A DNA stretch of 64,000 nt, taken from positions 50,288,218 through 50,352,217 of the forward strand of contig CM060181.1 in NCBI GenBank assembly GCA_030549775.1. The letters run 5' to 3'. The notes beneath the pieces were generated by a model. The model was not told the origin of the DNA. It ran no database searches and worked only from the letters and a program-made list of their open reading frames with translations. Both the position numbers and the translations under genes were made by a program. This DNA is from Tamarix chinensis. Taxonomy: Eukaryota > Streptophyta > Magnoliopsida > Caryophyllales > Tamaricaceae. This document shows positions 24,561-37,012 of the stretch, piece by piece; the first letter of the stretch is position 1; every line of letters starts with the position of its first letter.

Positions 24561-25302
24561 CTAGTTAACAATCTAAATTTACTTTTAAAAGATAATATTT
24601 TATATAATAATTTTTTTATATATCAATATAAATGCATGGTTATTCCCCCCACTATTTTTGTGTTGAAAATTTTCTAGGTATCAGCCCCATAGCTAGAACC
24701 AAAGGCTTTTAGTTTCTTATTTTTATAAAACATGAGACCTCAGTGTTTGTAGTTGTTGAGTTATGGTTCCTAATTATTTTAGGAACTCCCAATGTAAATA
24801 TTTTTATTGGATAACGAGAGAGTAATGAAGTTTACCAGACGATACCTAAGTTACAAACTTATTGCATTATTGGACTTATAATATTGGTGTATTGAATGGC
24901 CATTCAAGTTAGCTTATAGCTTCTTTGATCCTAGAAATCCTTATTTTTGATTAATTTCAGTTTAGTTTGGATGAAAAACTTATTAGAGATGAAAAGCTTA
25001 TGGTAGTGTCTGGATTTTGAATTTACAAACTCATTTTTCATAAGTCTGTTAGAGTAACCTTTAGTTTAAATTTATAAAATATTTGACGAGCTAATTGTTT
25101 AACTTTCGGTTAACTTTTTTTTTTCTGTATATATAATTTCTCTCATATAGTCTAGAATATACTTTGACTTCAAGTGCTCTATAAATAAAGGAAATAAAAT
25201 CAAGAAAACTGCGTATACTTCTTACCAAAATTCAGCACAAATTTGATGGATTGGATCTCAACAAACAGCATATTCTGTGTGTACGTAGGAGGTTGAATTT
25301 AG

Positions 25303-25356
<54 letters not shown>

Positions 25357-26480
25357 GGGCGCCAGCTAGCTATGCTTGATATTTGTGACCCTTCTCTGGT
25401 ATAGTATTTACCCAACAATGCACGTAGAGATCGGGCTAGCTCCAATTGGCCTATCTTTATTCTTTTCATTAGCACCTAGACTAGAGAGGTGCCGGCCAGT
25501 ATGCACGTGTTTATTTAATTAATTTTTTTATTAAAAAAATTTATTAAAGGTTTAAATCAATTAATTTTATATATTTTTTATTTTTCTTTTTCAATTTTTG
25601 TAGATTTGATATATTTTTTTTAGACAACACATATAATGTATATGTATAATTTTTTTTACTATTTTTTGGGATTCCCGTTTATTAAATTTTTAAAAAATTA
25701 TGTTTTTTCATTTCTATTCATCTTTGTTTTTCAATCCCTATCTCCATCTATGTACAACATTGGTACCGGTATATTATTGGTTTATAATATTAATTATTTC
25801 CCATAAAGGATTTTCGATTGAGCTTGATCCATTATTTTTGTTCGCTCCCCCAGATCATGACAACACATACATATTTTTCTATGTATAGGTATCACTAGTT
25901 CCAAAACCATTTTTTTTTCAATTCTCCTCTAATATGAGGATGTTCGGGTAGAAAAAGCTTATCCCCTCTTTTTTCGCCAAGAAAATTAGAAGGTACTAGT
26001 GAAAAACAGGATTTACAAATAGTATTTTCTCTTCTTCTTCTTTTTCTTCTTCTTCTTTATGTGTTTACTAGTCTATAAAATGGATGTTGATGTAAAGTTA
26101 AAACCTTTAAACTGAGTTGAGCCGACAATAATTTTATAATTCAATTTGGTAGATGCATTTGGTTAGAATGACTGAATTATAAAATCAAGTTATATTTGAT
26201 GGTATCCTTGAACCGTAAATAGCTCGATTTATAACTTGAATGTTGCTCTCTTTCTTACTTATTGTTTGTATGAAACTGTAATATAATTTGATTGGTTCTA
26301 TCGATAATATTCTGAATTTCTCGAACTCTAATTTTTGGATGAACAACTTCCTAATCCTTTCATAACCTCCTAACCATGTTTAATAATCTTTCTTACCTTT
26401 ATCCCTAATCCACTTCTTTTACCTTCATAACCTTTAGGACTCTAACCTTTGGATCCATCAATTGGCGGTCGACTGGCCTG
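24561..26480. other. AT-rich intergenic DNA with one compound microsatellite
   Basis: An (AT)n tract followed directly by (AG)n occupies about 25309-25356. The rest is AT-rich, with homopolymer T runs and a TTC-repeat patch near 26030-26055. I recognise no gene or transposon end. Confidence 0.5.
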
Positions 26481-29300
26481 CATACAAAATTGACTTTTTT
26501 CTAGGGGTGTAAGAGATTGGGTAGGACTCTAATTTTTCATAATTTTTTAACGTTATTTGATTATTTTCCTAATTTATACCTATTTATTAGATTTTATACC
26601 TTACATAAATCATTTTATTTTATCATTTGACCTTTCTTAGCCATGTTGACCACGTAATTAGCCTCTCCAAGACTCCCCCAATATGATTTCTTTTTTCCTT
26701 TATCATTCAACCAAGTCTTTTCCCACACCCTCTGACCTCCATCTAATCACTCACATCGCCTCTCTTGTTAACTGACCCCCCTCTCTTCTCTTCTCCTCCT
26801 TCTCTTGATTTTCTTTGCTTTTGAATCTTGAACTCTAACCCAATAGTTCTTTAGTTAATATCCTTATATTAGTGAATTGTTCTTCTTGCTCAATTGCTCA
26901 TATTTTTTAACAAGGGTTTTCATTTTTTCCTCTTTGATTTCTTTTTCTATCCTAAATCCCTTGTCATTATTCTTGATTTCTAAACTTATGATTTTTGTTT
27001 AGGAGTTCCAAGGATGGTTGAAGAAGGTGTCTATGTGTAACTTTTCTTAGAGGCTTTTTCTCTTTGGTAATGCTACACACATCTCTAGATTAGGATTTTC
27101 AGTGCTAGTTATTGTTTTTACTTAGAATACCATGATAACATAAATTATTCTAGAAAAACATGTTTAGGCTTTATAAGCTTGTATTCATGTATTATGTATG
27201 GTTTCAAGTATTATTTATTAGAGTAAAAAAATTAAATTCCATTCTTAATCATGCCAGGTATAATTGTAAATTTTGAGCATGTTACATATGTCTTGCTACT
27301 TTTAATAAGTATGGGTTTAATTGTTTTTTTTTATTTATTATCATTTGAGTAAGTATCATTGTGAGTATTATGTTCTAGGTTGAATTTTTGGTGGATTTTA
27401 GAGCTTGGGGTAGTTTAACCCTACGGCCTTAGAGGAGGTTATTAACTATTTAATTTGAGAAAATACTACCATAAGAATTTGTAATACCTTGTTATTCATT
27501 AACTCTAATTAATAAAATATTTGCAACTTGAGATATTGTGAGAATCTGATAATAGAATTATAGGTGGATAATATGAGTTAGATATGTGAATTATGTGTGT
27601 TTAGGTTAGGGTGGAATTAGATTAGGTAAATTAAGTTAAAAATTATAGAAATAGAATTTTGGTGTTGGAAGGTTGACCAATGTTTATGGTCCCTATGACA
27701 AGATGTTGAGGTAGAGATGGTTAGTATTGAGGGGTTGGGCAGACGATCAGAGGTTAATTGAGCATTGGAAATAGTAGATTTTTGCATGCATTTTTTTTGT
27801 GGACCCTTCATTCGTCCTTGTTGACTTTCCCCTTACCTACCCTCACTTTAGATTCAGATCCTTGCTTGAAGCTTTGCCTTTGGCCAATATCATGGCCACA
27901 ATCACCTCAATTCACCTCTCACCCACTCTCTTACACTTTGTACTTGAACTCTACCTCTTCACTCAAGTGTGAATGAAGTAAGGTCTTGGACAGCTCCCTC
28001 TCTCTACATGTTTGCTAATTTTTGAGCCCCTCTCCCTCTTTAGACCTTTATTTGTTTTGTTCCTTACTTATTTAACCTTTGGTGATCTTTCCTCTTTATT
28101 CTCTCCTCTTTTATTTGAAGATTGCCTAAGTATTAAAGAACACTCTTATTCTTCTTAGTGGAAATTGAAACTCCTCCTCTCTCGCTCTCTATTTTTCTTG
28201 CTTAGTTTTCTTCCTCCAATCCTCTATCTAGCCCTATTATATTTATTTAATTATAAGGGTATTAGATTTAAGAGAATTTATAGTGTTTATCCTCTCCTTG
28301 TTTCTCTTTCTAGTGCGAGACTCCCTCTTGTTAGGTATGGTCTCTTCCTTTTTACTTTTATTATTGGTATTGGTGTGTTTTTGTTTTATTATGTCAGTTT
28401 CTAATTATTTTGTTATGTTTTATTTTAAGGAAGAGAAGGAAAAATAATTAGAAGCTAGGGTTTTACTGTTTCCATGTTCTTATTTTTTTTATTTGAATAG
28501 AGTTAATCCATATGCTCCTAATAAATGTGTAAAAAGCATGTGACAATATGCTTAGGGTTTCTATATTATGCTTAAGTTTAATTTATACTTCATTGTAATC
28601 TCAAGGGATAAAATATGCATTCACCATGCATTCACCATGTATTTTTATTATTTTATGTAAATATTTCAGCATGTGAATTTATGTAAGAATATGATAGATT
28701 TACATATTTTAATATATGTATAATAACATGCTATAATAGGTTTGTATATTGTATGATAATTATTCTTAGGTTGTAGGGGTAGCCAAGCCAAGGGAAATTT
28801 CATCCTATCCAAGACCTCATTTGCTATTTTTGAGCTTACCATTATATTTCTTTCATGGTTTACGTAAAGTTTGATATATGATGGGTTGAAAATTGAGCAT
28901 GTTTAATAGTATAGTTATAAGTGATTAAAGTTTTACATGTCCTAAGGGTATTTTTATCTTTTCACTTAAAATTTAAAATTTTCAAGCATGTATGCCTACT
29001 GTGTTTTATATTATGTTGAGCATGAAAAACATGTAGAATATGTAATGATAAATATGCATAATTAGGATTTTATGCTCAAAATGGGCTTAAATGTGTTACA
29101 AGGGCAAAATGATATATATATCAATAAATTTTCCAAAATTTTAAGCTTATGTTAAAGCATTTATTTTAATTTTATTTATTTATGCCATGAACTTCATTTA
29201 ATCCTAAAAACATTCGAGAATAAAGTTGAAATTTAATATGCAAATAATCTACGAGGGGATTTTGGTCATTTATGACTAAAATGTGTCTATGTGTGCATAA
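26481..29300 (-). mobile_element. Two adjoining degraded LTR-like copies
   Basis: At 27480 TGTAATACCTTG resembles the start of the TSD-bounded copy at 45161 (TGTAATACCCCG). It is followed by a pyrimidine-rich part (27800-28350) with a CACTCAAGTG phrase also present at 46046, and by an AT-rich part alignable with 46900-47500 (AAATTTGGTATATGATATG-type blocks near 28865 and 47427). The stretch 26500-27479 has the same pyrimidine-rich character and may be a second broken copy. Neither 3' end is found. Confidence 0.45.
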
Positions 29301-29376
29301 TTAGACATAGGATGATCCTAGTGGAAGACGTCCCTCATGTTATTATTGGTACAAATGGAGGGCTAAAGCCCTTGCA

Positions 29377-29622
29377 TTATAAACTCCGATACACAAATTC
29401 ATGGTGTAAGGCTGATATCACCCGAACTAACAACTTATGTTGGTGAAAGAGTTTCTTATTTGTAAGGATTTTTGATACAAAAAAATTTTGTGCTTGTATC
29501 CCTTGGTCCACATACTGACATAGGTCTTTAAAAATTTGGACCAAACTCATTGATGTGCTGCCTTTTCTATCTACAATGAATCTCACTGCTTTAGATGTTT
29601 CATCTATGTGTTCTGAAATCAT
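29377..29622 (-). CDS. Unrecognised 81-codon open frame
   Basis: The predicted peptide (MISEHIDETSKAVRFIVDRK at its start) is of normal amino-acid composition, unlike neighbouring low-complexity frames, and has no signal peptide or membrane span. I do not recognise a family. It lies between a degraded LTR-like copy and a transposon nest, so a transposon gene fragment is the likeliest explanation. No promoter or splice context is visible. Confidence 0.25.
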   Translation of the reverse strand: MISEHIDETSKAVRFIVDRKGSTSMSLVQIFKDLCQYVDQGIQAQNFFVSKILTNKKLFHQHKLLVRVISALHHEFVYRSL

Positions 29623-30681
29623 TTGATTGTCTGCTTACCTTCCACCTCGAACCCCCTTTCTCTTTCAACTCTATCTGGGTTCCAAGGGGATTTTTATTCA
29701 CCAACCTAATTGGGAAATTCACAGGCCATGCTTATTATGTGTCATGATGTTATTTTTGAGCATATTAGCCAGTTATCGCATGATATGCTATTGCTAGCTA
29801 GTTGAACACCATTTCAATAACAACTTATTTTTATATTATCTAATAAGTCATGCTTCAAATCGTTTGTTTTGCCTAATTATTTTTATAACTTTATGATCTT
29901 ATTACCTAATTCATTTTGTCTTCTATTTCAAATTTAGATATTTGGTTATGGGCTCTAAACTTCCTTTTGACTATGATTAGAGGCACACATTAAAGATCGA
30001 TCCCTTACTAAGGCTACCTATTATGAAGAAGAGTCTCCCTCCATTTAGGTTTATGTTTTCCCATTGCAACACCAATATTCCCCTTATTAGCAATCTTGGT
30101 GACCAATTAAGGTATTAGCAGTGAAGATTTAGGGCTTGGTGAAACCAACCCTATATAATTTTGACCTATCATTTCATCTTCGTATTATTCACTCGCCTTT
30201 GAATTGTTATCAGTCTCTACATTCTCCCTTGATTCACTTCATTTCTCCATTAGAACTCCTTGATTCAACGTCACATGAGGACCAAGAGTTTATGAATTGC
30301 AAGGTCGTAATTTTTATAGATTTTATTTTTGTCCCCATATTTACCACCCTAGAAAAAGAAATAGTGGTGGTCGATTTCTCTGCATATGAGGTGTCTTCCT
30401 CGCGTTGGTTAGCCAGCCTTTCATTTTTTCCCAAATTAATGACTATATTAGTTTTTAGTATTCATTTTAATAACATTAATAAATTTTAGGAAACCAAAGT
30501 AAAATTTTACCAAGGAATTGTAGACCATTAAATCTCTAAAACATTTTTTTATTTTGAATGGGAGGGAGAATTTAGAATTTGTTTTTATATGTATATGTGT
30601 TTAGTTTTGGTATATTGTGTATTAGCTAATATTTTGTTCCTTTCTTCCCCTTTAATTTTTGCTTATATATTGTAAAATATT
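29623..30681. other. Intergenic stretch with no supported gene
   Basis: Moderately AT-rich. A 117-codon plus-strand frame at 30136-30489 has no recognised homologue and no coding signature beyond being open, so I do not call it. The repeat content is unclear. Confidence 0.35.
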
Positions 30682-31336
30682 GGAAAAATGCACTAGATAA
30701 CCTGGATTTTTAGTGACATACAACAAAGAACCATTAGTTTTAGCAAAATATACCAAACAATCTCGATTTTTTGGAAATTTACCAAATAATCCTTAGTTTA
30801 TGGGCTTACATATCATATAACCTTCTATTAGTTTAGCCATTAGCTACTTTGTTAGGCATTCAAATGTTTAAAAATTAGTGGAGAAAATGACGATGATATC
30901 TTTTATCACTTTCCCTCCCTCGATCCATTTCCTCACATGTTTTCTTCAACTACATCAATGGAGGAAATGAATAATAAATTTGGCAAAATCAAAAAACCTT
31001 TGAGTTTTATTTCATAATCAATCTACCAAAAAAAATCCATCAACAAAATTAAAAATAACAAAAAAATTTAAAGGGACATCAGATTACCAACAAAATTCAT
31101 GAAGTTGTTTTTAGATATGTTTTGAATCTATCATCGCCTTAAGAAAAAATGAAAACAAAAGAGAAGGGAAAAGGAACTTAGGAGGGCACTATGTATAGAT
31201 AGTGAATCTCATCATTAGAGAGAAGATGTGAGACACAACTCACTAAAAGTCTCCCCATGAGGAAAGACTATAATGAGATTTTTTTGGTTTCCTCACATTC
31301 TATTCTTGATTTAATCCTCCTTTGCCTACAGCCGGC

Positions 31337-31570
31337 AAAGTTGACCCGACTCGCCCAACCCGACCCGACCCGAGCGAAACCCGACCCGATAAGACCCGAA
31401 AATTTTAGCAATCCGAACCGACCCAAACTCGACTCGACATTAACCCGACCCGACCCGATGCCAACCATGACCCGATAGCGACCCAACCCGATGTCGACTT
31501 GACCTGCTTCGACCCGACCCGACGTTGACCTGACCCGACATTCACCCGATCCAACCTGACATTGACCCAA
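31337..31570. repeat. Left subterminal ACCCG-type minisatellite
   Basis: Degenerate GACCCGACCC/CGACCCGATG units give a GC-rich patch in AT-rich surroundings. It is not the plant telomere repeat (CCCTAAA). The frames reading through it are repetitive by-products. Confidence 0.8.
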
Positions 31571-31950
31571 CAAAATATCAAAATCTATTATAATAATAAT
31601 AATAAATTATACAGATTTTATTATTCATTTAATGCTTTTAAAAAATAGTATTTTATAAATTGTACTTATTTTTCATCTTTTACCCTAGACATTCTATACA
31701 ATATCATTTAGAATAAAAAAAATCTCATAGCTCCAACTTTTGATGCATATTTTTAAAACAACAAATATTATATTAATTTACATAGAGTACACAAATTATA
31801 AGTTTATAACAAATAGAAAAACAAACTCAGACTCTAAAAATGTAATTATAGTGGTTACTGGTTACCTAATAAAATTGTAATTACAATTGTTACCAACTGA
31901 AATTTACTAACTCTTAACACCATCGTGCTATAAATCCGGTCTATTTTATA

Positions 31951-32880
31951 ACATATTGTATACTCAATTGCTTAAAAACTATTAAAGAATTACCCAATTT
32001 AACATAATCAGGGTTTTTGAGCACGAACAACAAATTCGATCAAATATTATTCAAATATTTAAATTGGCAGTTTGAAATTGAAATTAGACATATTCTAAAA
32101 CATATTGTATACTCAATTGATTAAAAACTATTAAGGAATTACCTAATTTAACATAACTAGGGTTTTCTAGTCTGAAATGCAAATCCCCTCAAATCTTATT
32201 CAAATATTTAAATTGACAATTCAAAATTGAAATTAGACATATTCTAAAACATGTCATATACTCAATTGATTAAAAACTATTAAGGATTTACCCAATTTAA
32301 CATAATTAAGGTTTTTGAGTCCGAACTGCAAATCTGGTCAAATCTTATTCAAATATTTAAATTGACAGTTTGAAATTGAAATTAGACATATCCTAAAGTA
32401 TATTGTATACTCAATTGATTAAAACTATTAAGGAATTACCCAATTTAATATAATTAGGTTTTTGAGCCTGAACAATAAATCTTGTCAAATCTCATTCAAT
32501 TATTTATATTGACAGTTCAAAATTAAAATTAGACATATTCTAAAACATATTGTATACTCAATTGATTAAAAACTATTAAGGAATTACCCAATTTAACATA
32601 ATTAGGGTTTTTGAGCCCGAACTACAAATCTGGTCAAATCTTATTCAAATATTTAAATTGATGGTTCAAAATTGAAATTAGACATATTCTAAAACACATT
32701 GTATAATCAATTTAATAAAATAACTCAATTATACAATCCAATTTAAATCAACAAGAGTTTTAACCTAACAATCCAATTCTGATATATTTCAATACTATTT
32801 TTCCAATTTAACAATACCAACATGAAATTAAGTACATTTCAAAGTATATTGCATAATCAATTTATCCAAAATAGTTTAAT
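31951..32880. repeat. Tandem array of about six 149-bp units
   Basis: The phrase ACATATTGTATACTCAATTG or close variants recurs at 31951, 32100, 32249, 32398, 32545 and 32694, giving spacings of 149, 149, 149, 147 and 149 bp. A degraded further copy runs to about 32880. Unit size is in the range of plant satellite monomers. Confidence 0.85.
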
Positions 32881-32929
32881 CGGACGAATCCGATAAATCT
32901 GAACATAAACGGGTAAAAAATCTTTATTA

Positions 32930-35480
32930 TTTACTTGTAAAAATAAAGCACATATAATATTCTTATTTCATTTATCTGTACTGGTAATCTTATGATTATC
33001 TCTAATATTTACAATGTAATAAATGATAATTATGCATTGTATAGTTATGCTTATGCTCACATGTATTTTATAAAATTATCTTTTTTTAAGTAATCAAATA
33101 AATATAATATATGATAAATATCTAATATTTTTACTTGTGAAATTTAAAAAATATTTTAAGTAATCAAATATAATATTGTTAAAACTTATTACAATGTAAT
33201 AAATAATGATTATATATTGTATAGTCATCCTTATGCTCACCTATATTTTATAAAATTATCTTTTTTTAAGTAATCAAATAAATATAATATATGATAAATA
33301 TCTAATATTTTTATTGGTGAAATTTATAAATATTTTAAGTAATCAAATATAATATTGTTAATATTTATAAATATCTTTATTATTTACTTGTAAAAATAAA
33401 GAACATATAATATTCTTATTTCATTTATCTTTACCAGTAATCTTATGATTGTCTCTAATATTTATAATGTAATAATTGATAATTATACATTGTATAGTCA
33501 TGCTTATGCTCACCTGTATTTTATAAAATTATCTTTTTTTACGTAATCAAATAAATATAATATATGATAAATATCTAATATTTTTACTTATGAAATTTAT
33601 AAATATTTTAGGTAATCAAATATAATATTGTTAAAACTTATTACAATGTAATAAATGATAATTATACATTGTATAGTCATGCTTATGCTCACCTGTATTT
33701 TATAAAATTATCTTTTTTTAAGTAATCAAATAAATATAATATATGATAAATATCTAATATTTTTACTTATGAAATTTATAAATATTTTAAGTAATCAAAT
33801 ATAATATTGTTAATATTTATAAATATCTTTATTATTTACTTGTAAAAATAAAGAACATATAATATTCTTATTTCATTTATCTTTACCAGTAATCTTATGA
33901 TTGTCTCTAATATTTATAATGTAATAATTGATAATTATACATTGTATAGTCATGCTTATGCTCACCTGTATTTTATAAAATTATCTTTTTTTACGTAATC
34001 AAATAAATATAATATATGATAAATATCTAATATTTTTACTTATGAAATTTATAAATATTTTAGGTAATCAAATATAATATTGTTAAAACTTATTACAATG
34101 TAATAAATGATAATTATACATTGTATAGTCATGCTTATGCTCACCTGTATTTTATAAAATTATCTTTTTTTAAGTAATCAAATAAATATAATATATGATA
34201 AATATCTAATATTTTTACTTATGAAATTTATAAATATTTTAAGTAATCAAATATAATATTGTTAAAACTTATAAATATCTTTATTATTTACTTGTAAAAA
34301 TAAAGAACATATAATATTCTTATTTCATTTATCTTTACTAGTAATCTTATGATTGTCTCTATTATTTATAATGTAATAAATGATAATTATACATTGTATA
34401 GTCATATTTATGATCACCTTTATTTTATAAAATTATATTTTTTTAAGTAATCAAGTAAATATAATAAATTAATGATTTTACTTGTAAAATTTATAAATAT
34501 TTTAAGTAATCAAATATTATATTGTGAAAACTTATAAATATATTTATTATTTACTTGTAAAAATAAAGTACATATAATATTCTTATTTCGTTTATCTGTA
34601 CTTGTAATCTTATGATTGTTTCTAATATTTACAATGTAATAAATGATAATTATACACTATATAGTCATATTTATAATCACATTTATTTTATAAACTTATC
34701 TTTTCTCAAGTAATCAAATATTTTAAGTACTCAAATAAATATAATATATGATAAATATCTTATATTTTTACTTGTAAAATTTATAAATATTTTAAGTATT
34801 CAAATATAATATTGTCAAAACTTATAAATATCTACATTATTTACTTGTAAAAATAAAGCACATATGATATTCTTATTTCATTTATCTGTACTAGTAATCT
34901 TATGACTATCTCTAATATTTACATTGTAATAAATGATAATTATACATTGTATAGTCATGTTTATGATCACCTTTATTTTATAAAATTATCTTTTTTAAGA
35001 AATCAAATAAATATAATATATGATAAATATCTAATATTTTTACTTATAAAATTTATAAATATTTTAAGTAATCAAATATAATATTGTTAAAACTTATAAA
35101 TATCTACATTATTTACTTGTAAAAATAAAGCACATATGATATTCTTATTTCATTTATCTGTACTAGTAATCTTATGATCGTCTCTAATATTTACAATGTA
35201 ATAAATGATAATTATACATTTTATCGTCATGTTATGATCACCTTTATTTTGTAAAATTATCTTTTTTAATTAATTAAATATTTTAAGTAATCAAATTAAT
35301 TAGAATAAATGATAAATATCTTTATTAGATTCAATCATGCAATGTTTTTTATTATTAAAATTTGTAAATATCTTTATTGTTTACTTGTGAAAATAAAGTG
35401 TATCTAATATTCTTAATTCATTTATCTGTAATAGTAATTTTATGATTGTCGTTAATATTTACAATATAATAAATGATAAT
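32930..35480. repeat. Satellite-like array with 452-bp higher-order repeat
   Basis: The anchor GTATAGTCATGCTTATGCTC (with variants) occurs near 33039, 33219, 33492, 33671, 33944, 34123, 34395, 34659, 34949 and 35220. Spacings alternate 180/273, 179/273, 179/272 and then run 264, 290, 271. The first part is thus a three-times repeated 452-bp unit made of one short and one long monomer; the long one carries an extra block with TTACTTGTAAAAATAAAG. Copies at 33361-33812 and 33813-34264 look essentially identical by eye. Confidence 0.88.
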
Positions 35481-35499
35481 TACTTGGACCCGAATTTGA

Positions 35500-35910
35500 A
35501 TCAATCCGTCAAAACTTGACCCGACCCAACCCATCAAGTTAACCAGTAACTACTCAAATCCAACCCGTCAAATTACATGAAACAACCCGACCCATTAAGT
35601 TAACCCGAAACAACTCAAACCCAACGGAACGAACCCATCATATTGCACGAAAGGACCCGAACGGGCTGAAGCCACCTTGTCATGTGAACCAGAAAATGAC
35701 CTGAAACCAACCCGACCCTACTAGTCAAGTTAACCCGAAATGACCTGAACCCGAGTTTGTTTAACCCGAACCTGACCCGATCCGACAAATTAACCCGAAA
35801 TGACCCTGAACTGAAATGGACCGACCTGGAACTGACCCGACCCAAACAAAACAAGGACCCAAAATGACCCAAACCCGAAATGACCCAACCCGAACCCGAC
35901 CCGCTCGACC
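35500..35910. repeat. Right subterminal ACCCG-type minisatellite
   Basis: Repeats built on AACCCGA/GACCCAAC/AAATGACC lie on the same strand as the left block at 31337-31570 and stop just before the TTGCCACCTCTA terminus. Confidence 0.8.
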
Positions 35911-35940
35911 TGATTGCCACCTCTACCTTTACCTCTTAGC

Positions 35941-36180
35941 TAGGATTGTAAATGAGCTGAGTTAGTTTGGTATTCGGCTCAGATTATTAAAAACTCGGTT
36001 CGGTTAATTTGTTTAATTAAATGAGTCTAGCCCAAGCCTCACTTTTGGGCTTGTTTATTAAGCGAACCGATCCCAAGCTTGAAAAAGTGAAGCTTGGTTC
36101 ATTTTATAGCTTTGGCTCATGATATCTGTTTAGCTTGGCTAGTTAAAAGTTTGGCTTAGCTTGGCTTATATACAACCCTA
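35941..36180. mobile_element. Short TIR element (MITE), hAT-like
   Basis: The left end TAGGATTGTAAATGAGCTGA and the reverse complement of the right end TAGGGTTGTATATAAGCCAA match at most positions. The inside is built on 'gcttggctt/ctcggttcgg' repeats. Flanking 8-mers agree only at five positions, so the TSD is degraded. It starts 15 bp right of the larger hAT-like element. Confidence 0.55.
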
Positions 36181-37012
36181 CTCTCGGACCCTATTGTTAA
36201 TATTTTCTATCTTTGATCTATTCTGCTTTTTTTTTCCCACCCTTGTAACCTCTCATTTTGAGAAGTTGGACTTTTTTTTTTGTCCTTGTTCTTCATATTT
36301 TCCTCAATGCGATTTCTTATAGGTTTGGTTTGTTGTCTTACCTCTGATAATTTAGAGCTTCATTGTTTGATTTTTTTTAACCTAATGTTACAGATATGGG
36401 ATTCACTATCGTTGTTCTTCTTTGCATTTGTATCATCGATTTTTGTATTTCCAATCATATTTGAGTTTCTTGAATCTTTTTATTTTGATTCCTCGAGTTT
36501 TGATCTATCTTTCCTCTCACCAGATCTTGAAAACTTCATTTTAATGATGGTGGTTCCTCTCGGTTTAGTAGAAGATATTGTTTTTGGATCGCTTGTCTTA
36601 TATCTATAAATAAATAAAAAATACTCCAAGGCTTGATTTTGGTTGTCTGGTAATTTGGATTGAAATTTCATTGTGTTTGCTGTTCTTGGTTGTTTGAGTT
36701 TTGGTTTCATCTCCATATGCTTTGATGTGGCTCCTTTGCTTGAAGATATGTATTGTCTTTTTTTAGATGCTTTGTTTGTCTCTTAATAATAGGTTAAGGG
36801 AAGGGAGACACAACTTTACAGGTATGGGTAATTGTGGTAAGAGTAAAATGGGGGTGGAGATTGCATATAACATTTCATCTTGTCAACGACCAAAACTACG
36901 GAGTATTATTTGGTAGATAAACATATAAACTCAAGGTATCTGGTGATTTCCAAAAATTTAGGACTGTGTGATATATTTCATTAAAATATGGAATTGTTTG
37001 GTGCTTTTTTCC

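Larger units (their letters stand above)
31327..35925. mobile_element. hAT-like non-autonomous element carrying satellite arrays
   Basis: The left terminus reads TACAGCCGGCAA and the right terminus, reverse complemented, reads TAGAGGTGGCAA (9 of 12 match). Flanking 8-mers are CCTTTGCC (31319-31326) and CCTTTACC (35926-35933), 7 of 8 identical, the TSD length used by hAT elements. TAGRGGTGGCAA followed by ACCCG/CGGGT repeats is a common plant hAT-type end. Degenerate ACCCG repeats lie just inside both ends (31337-31570 and 35500-35910), but on the same strand rather than inverted. The middle holds two tandem arrays and no transposase. Confidence 0.6.
30682..37012. mobile_element. Outer inverted-repeat element enclosing a transposon nest
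   Basis: The left end GGAAAAATGCACTAGATAAC (30682) and the reverse complement of the right end GGAAAAAAGCACCAAACAA (37012) match. Both arms continue for about 100 bp with CCAAA(T/C)AAT- and ATTTTTGGAAAT-type phrases. Possible 9-bp flanking repeats agree at only six positions. Subtracting the two inner elements leaves about 1.5 kb. It could be a Mutator-type or other TIR element; no transposase is visible. Confidence 0.45.

Noticed and set aside
31337..31570. Interstitial telomere repeat
   Set aside because: The unit is ACCCG-like, not the plant CCCTAAA repeat.
31268..31573. Gly/Arg/Val-rich minus-strand frame in ACCCG repeats
   Set aside because: A direct translation of the minisatellite; the analogous frame at 35615-35920 is likewise repetitive.
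33039..35220. CRISPR-like array
   Set aside because: Whole 180-273-bp units are repeated without short direct repeats and unique spacers, in a plant nuclear context.
36280..36609. Phe/Leu-rich 109-codon frame resembling a membrane protein
   Set aside because: The strand is T-rich, which gives hydrophobic codons by composition; it sits inside an outer TIR element and has no recognised family.
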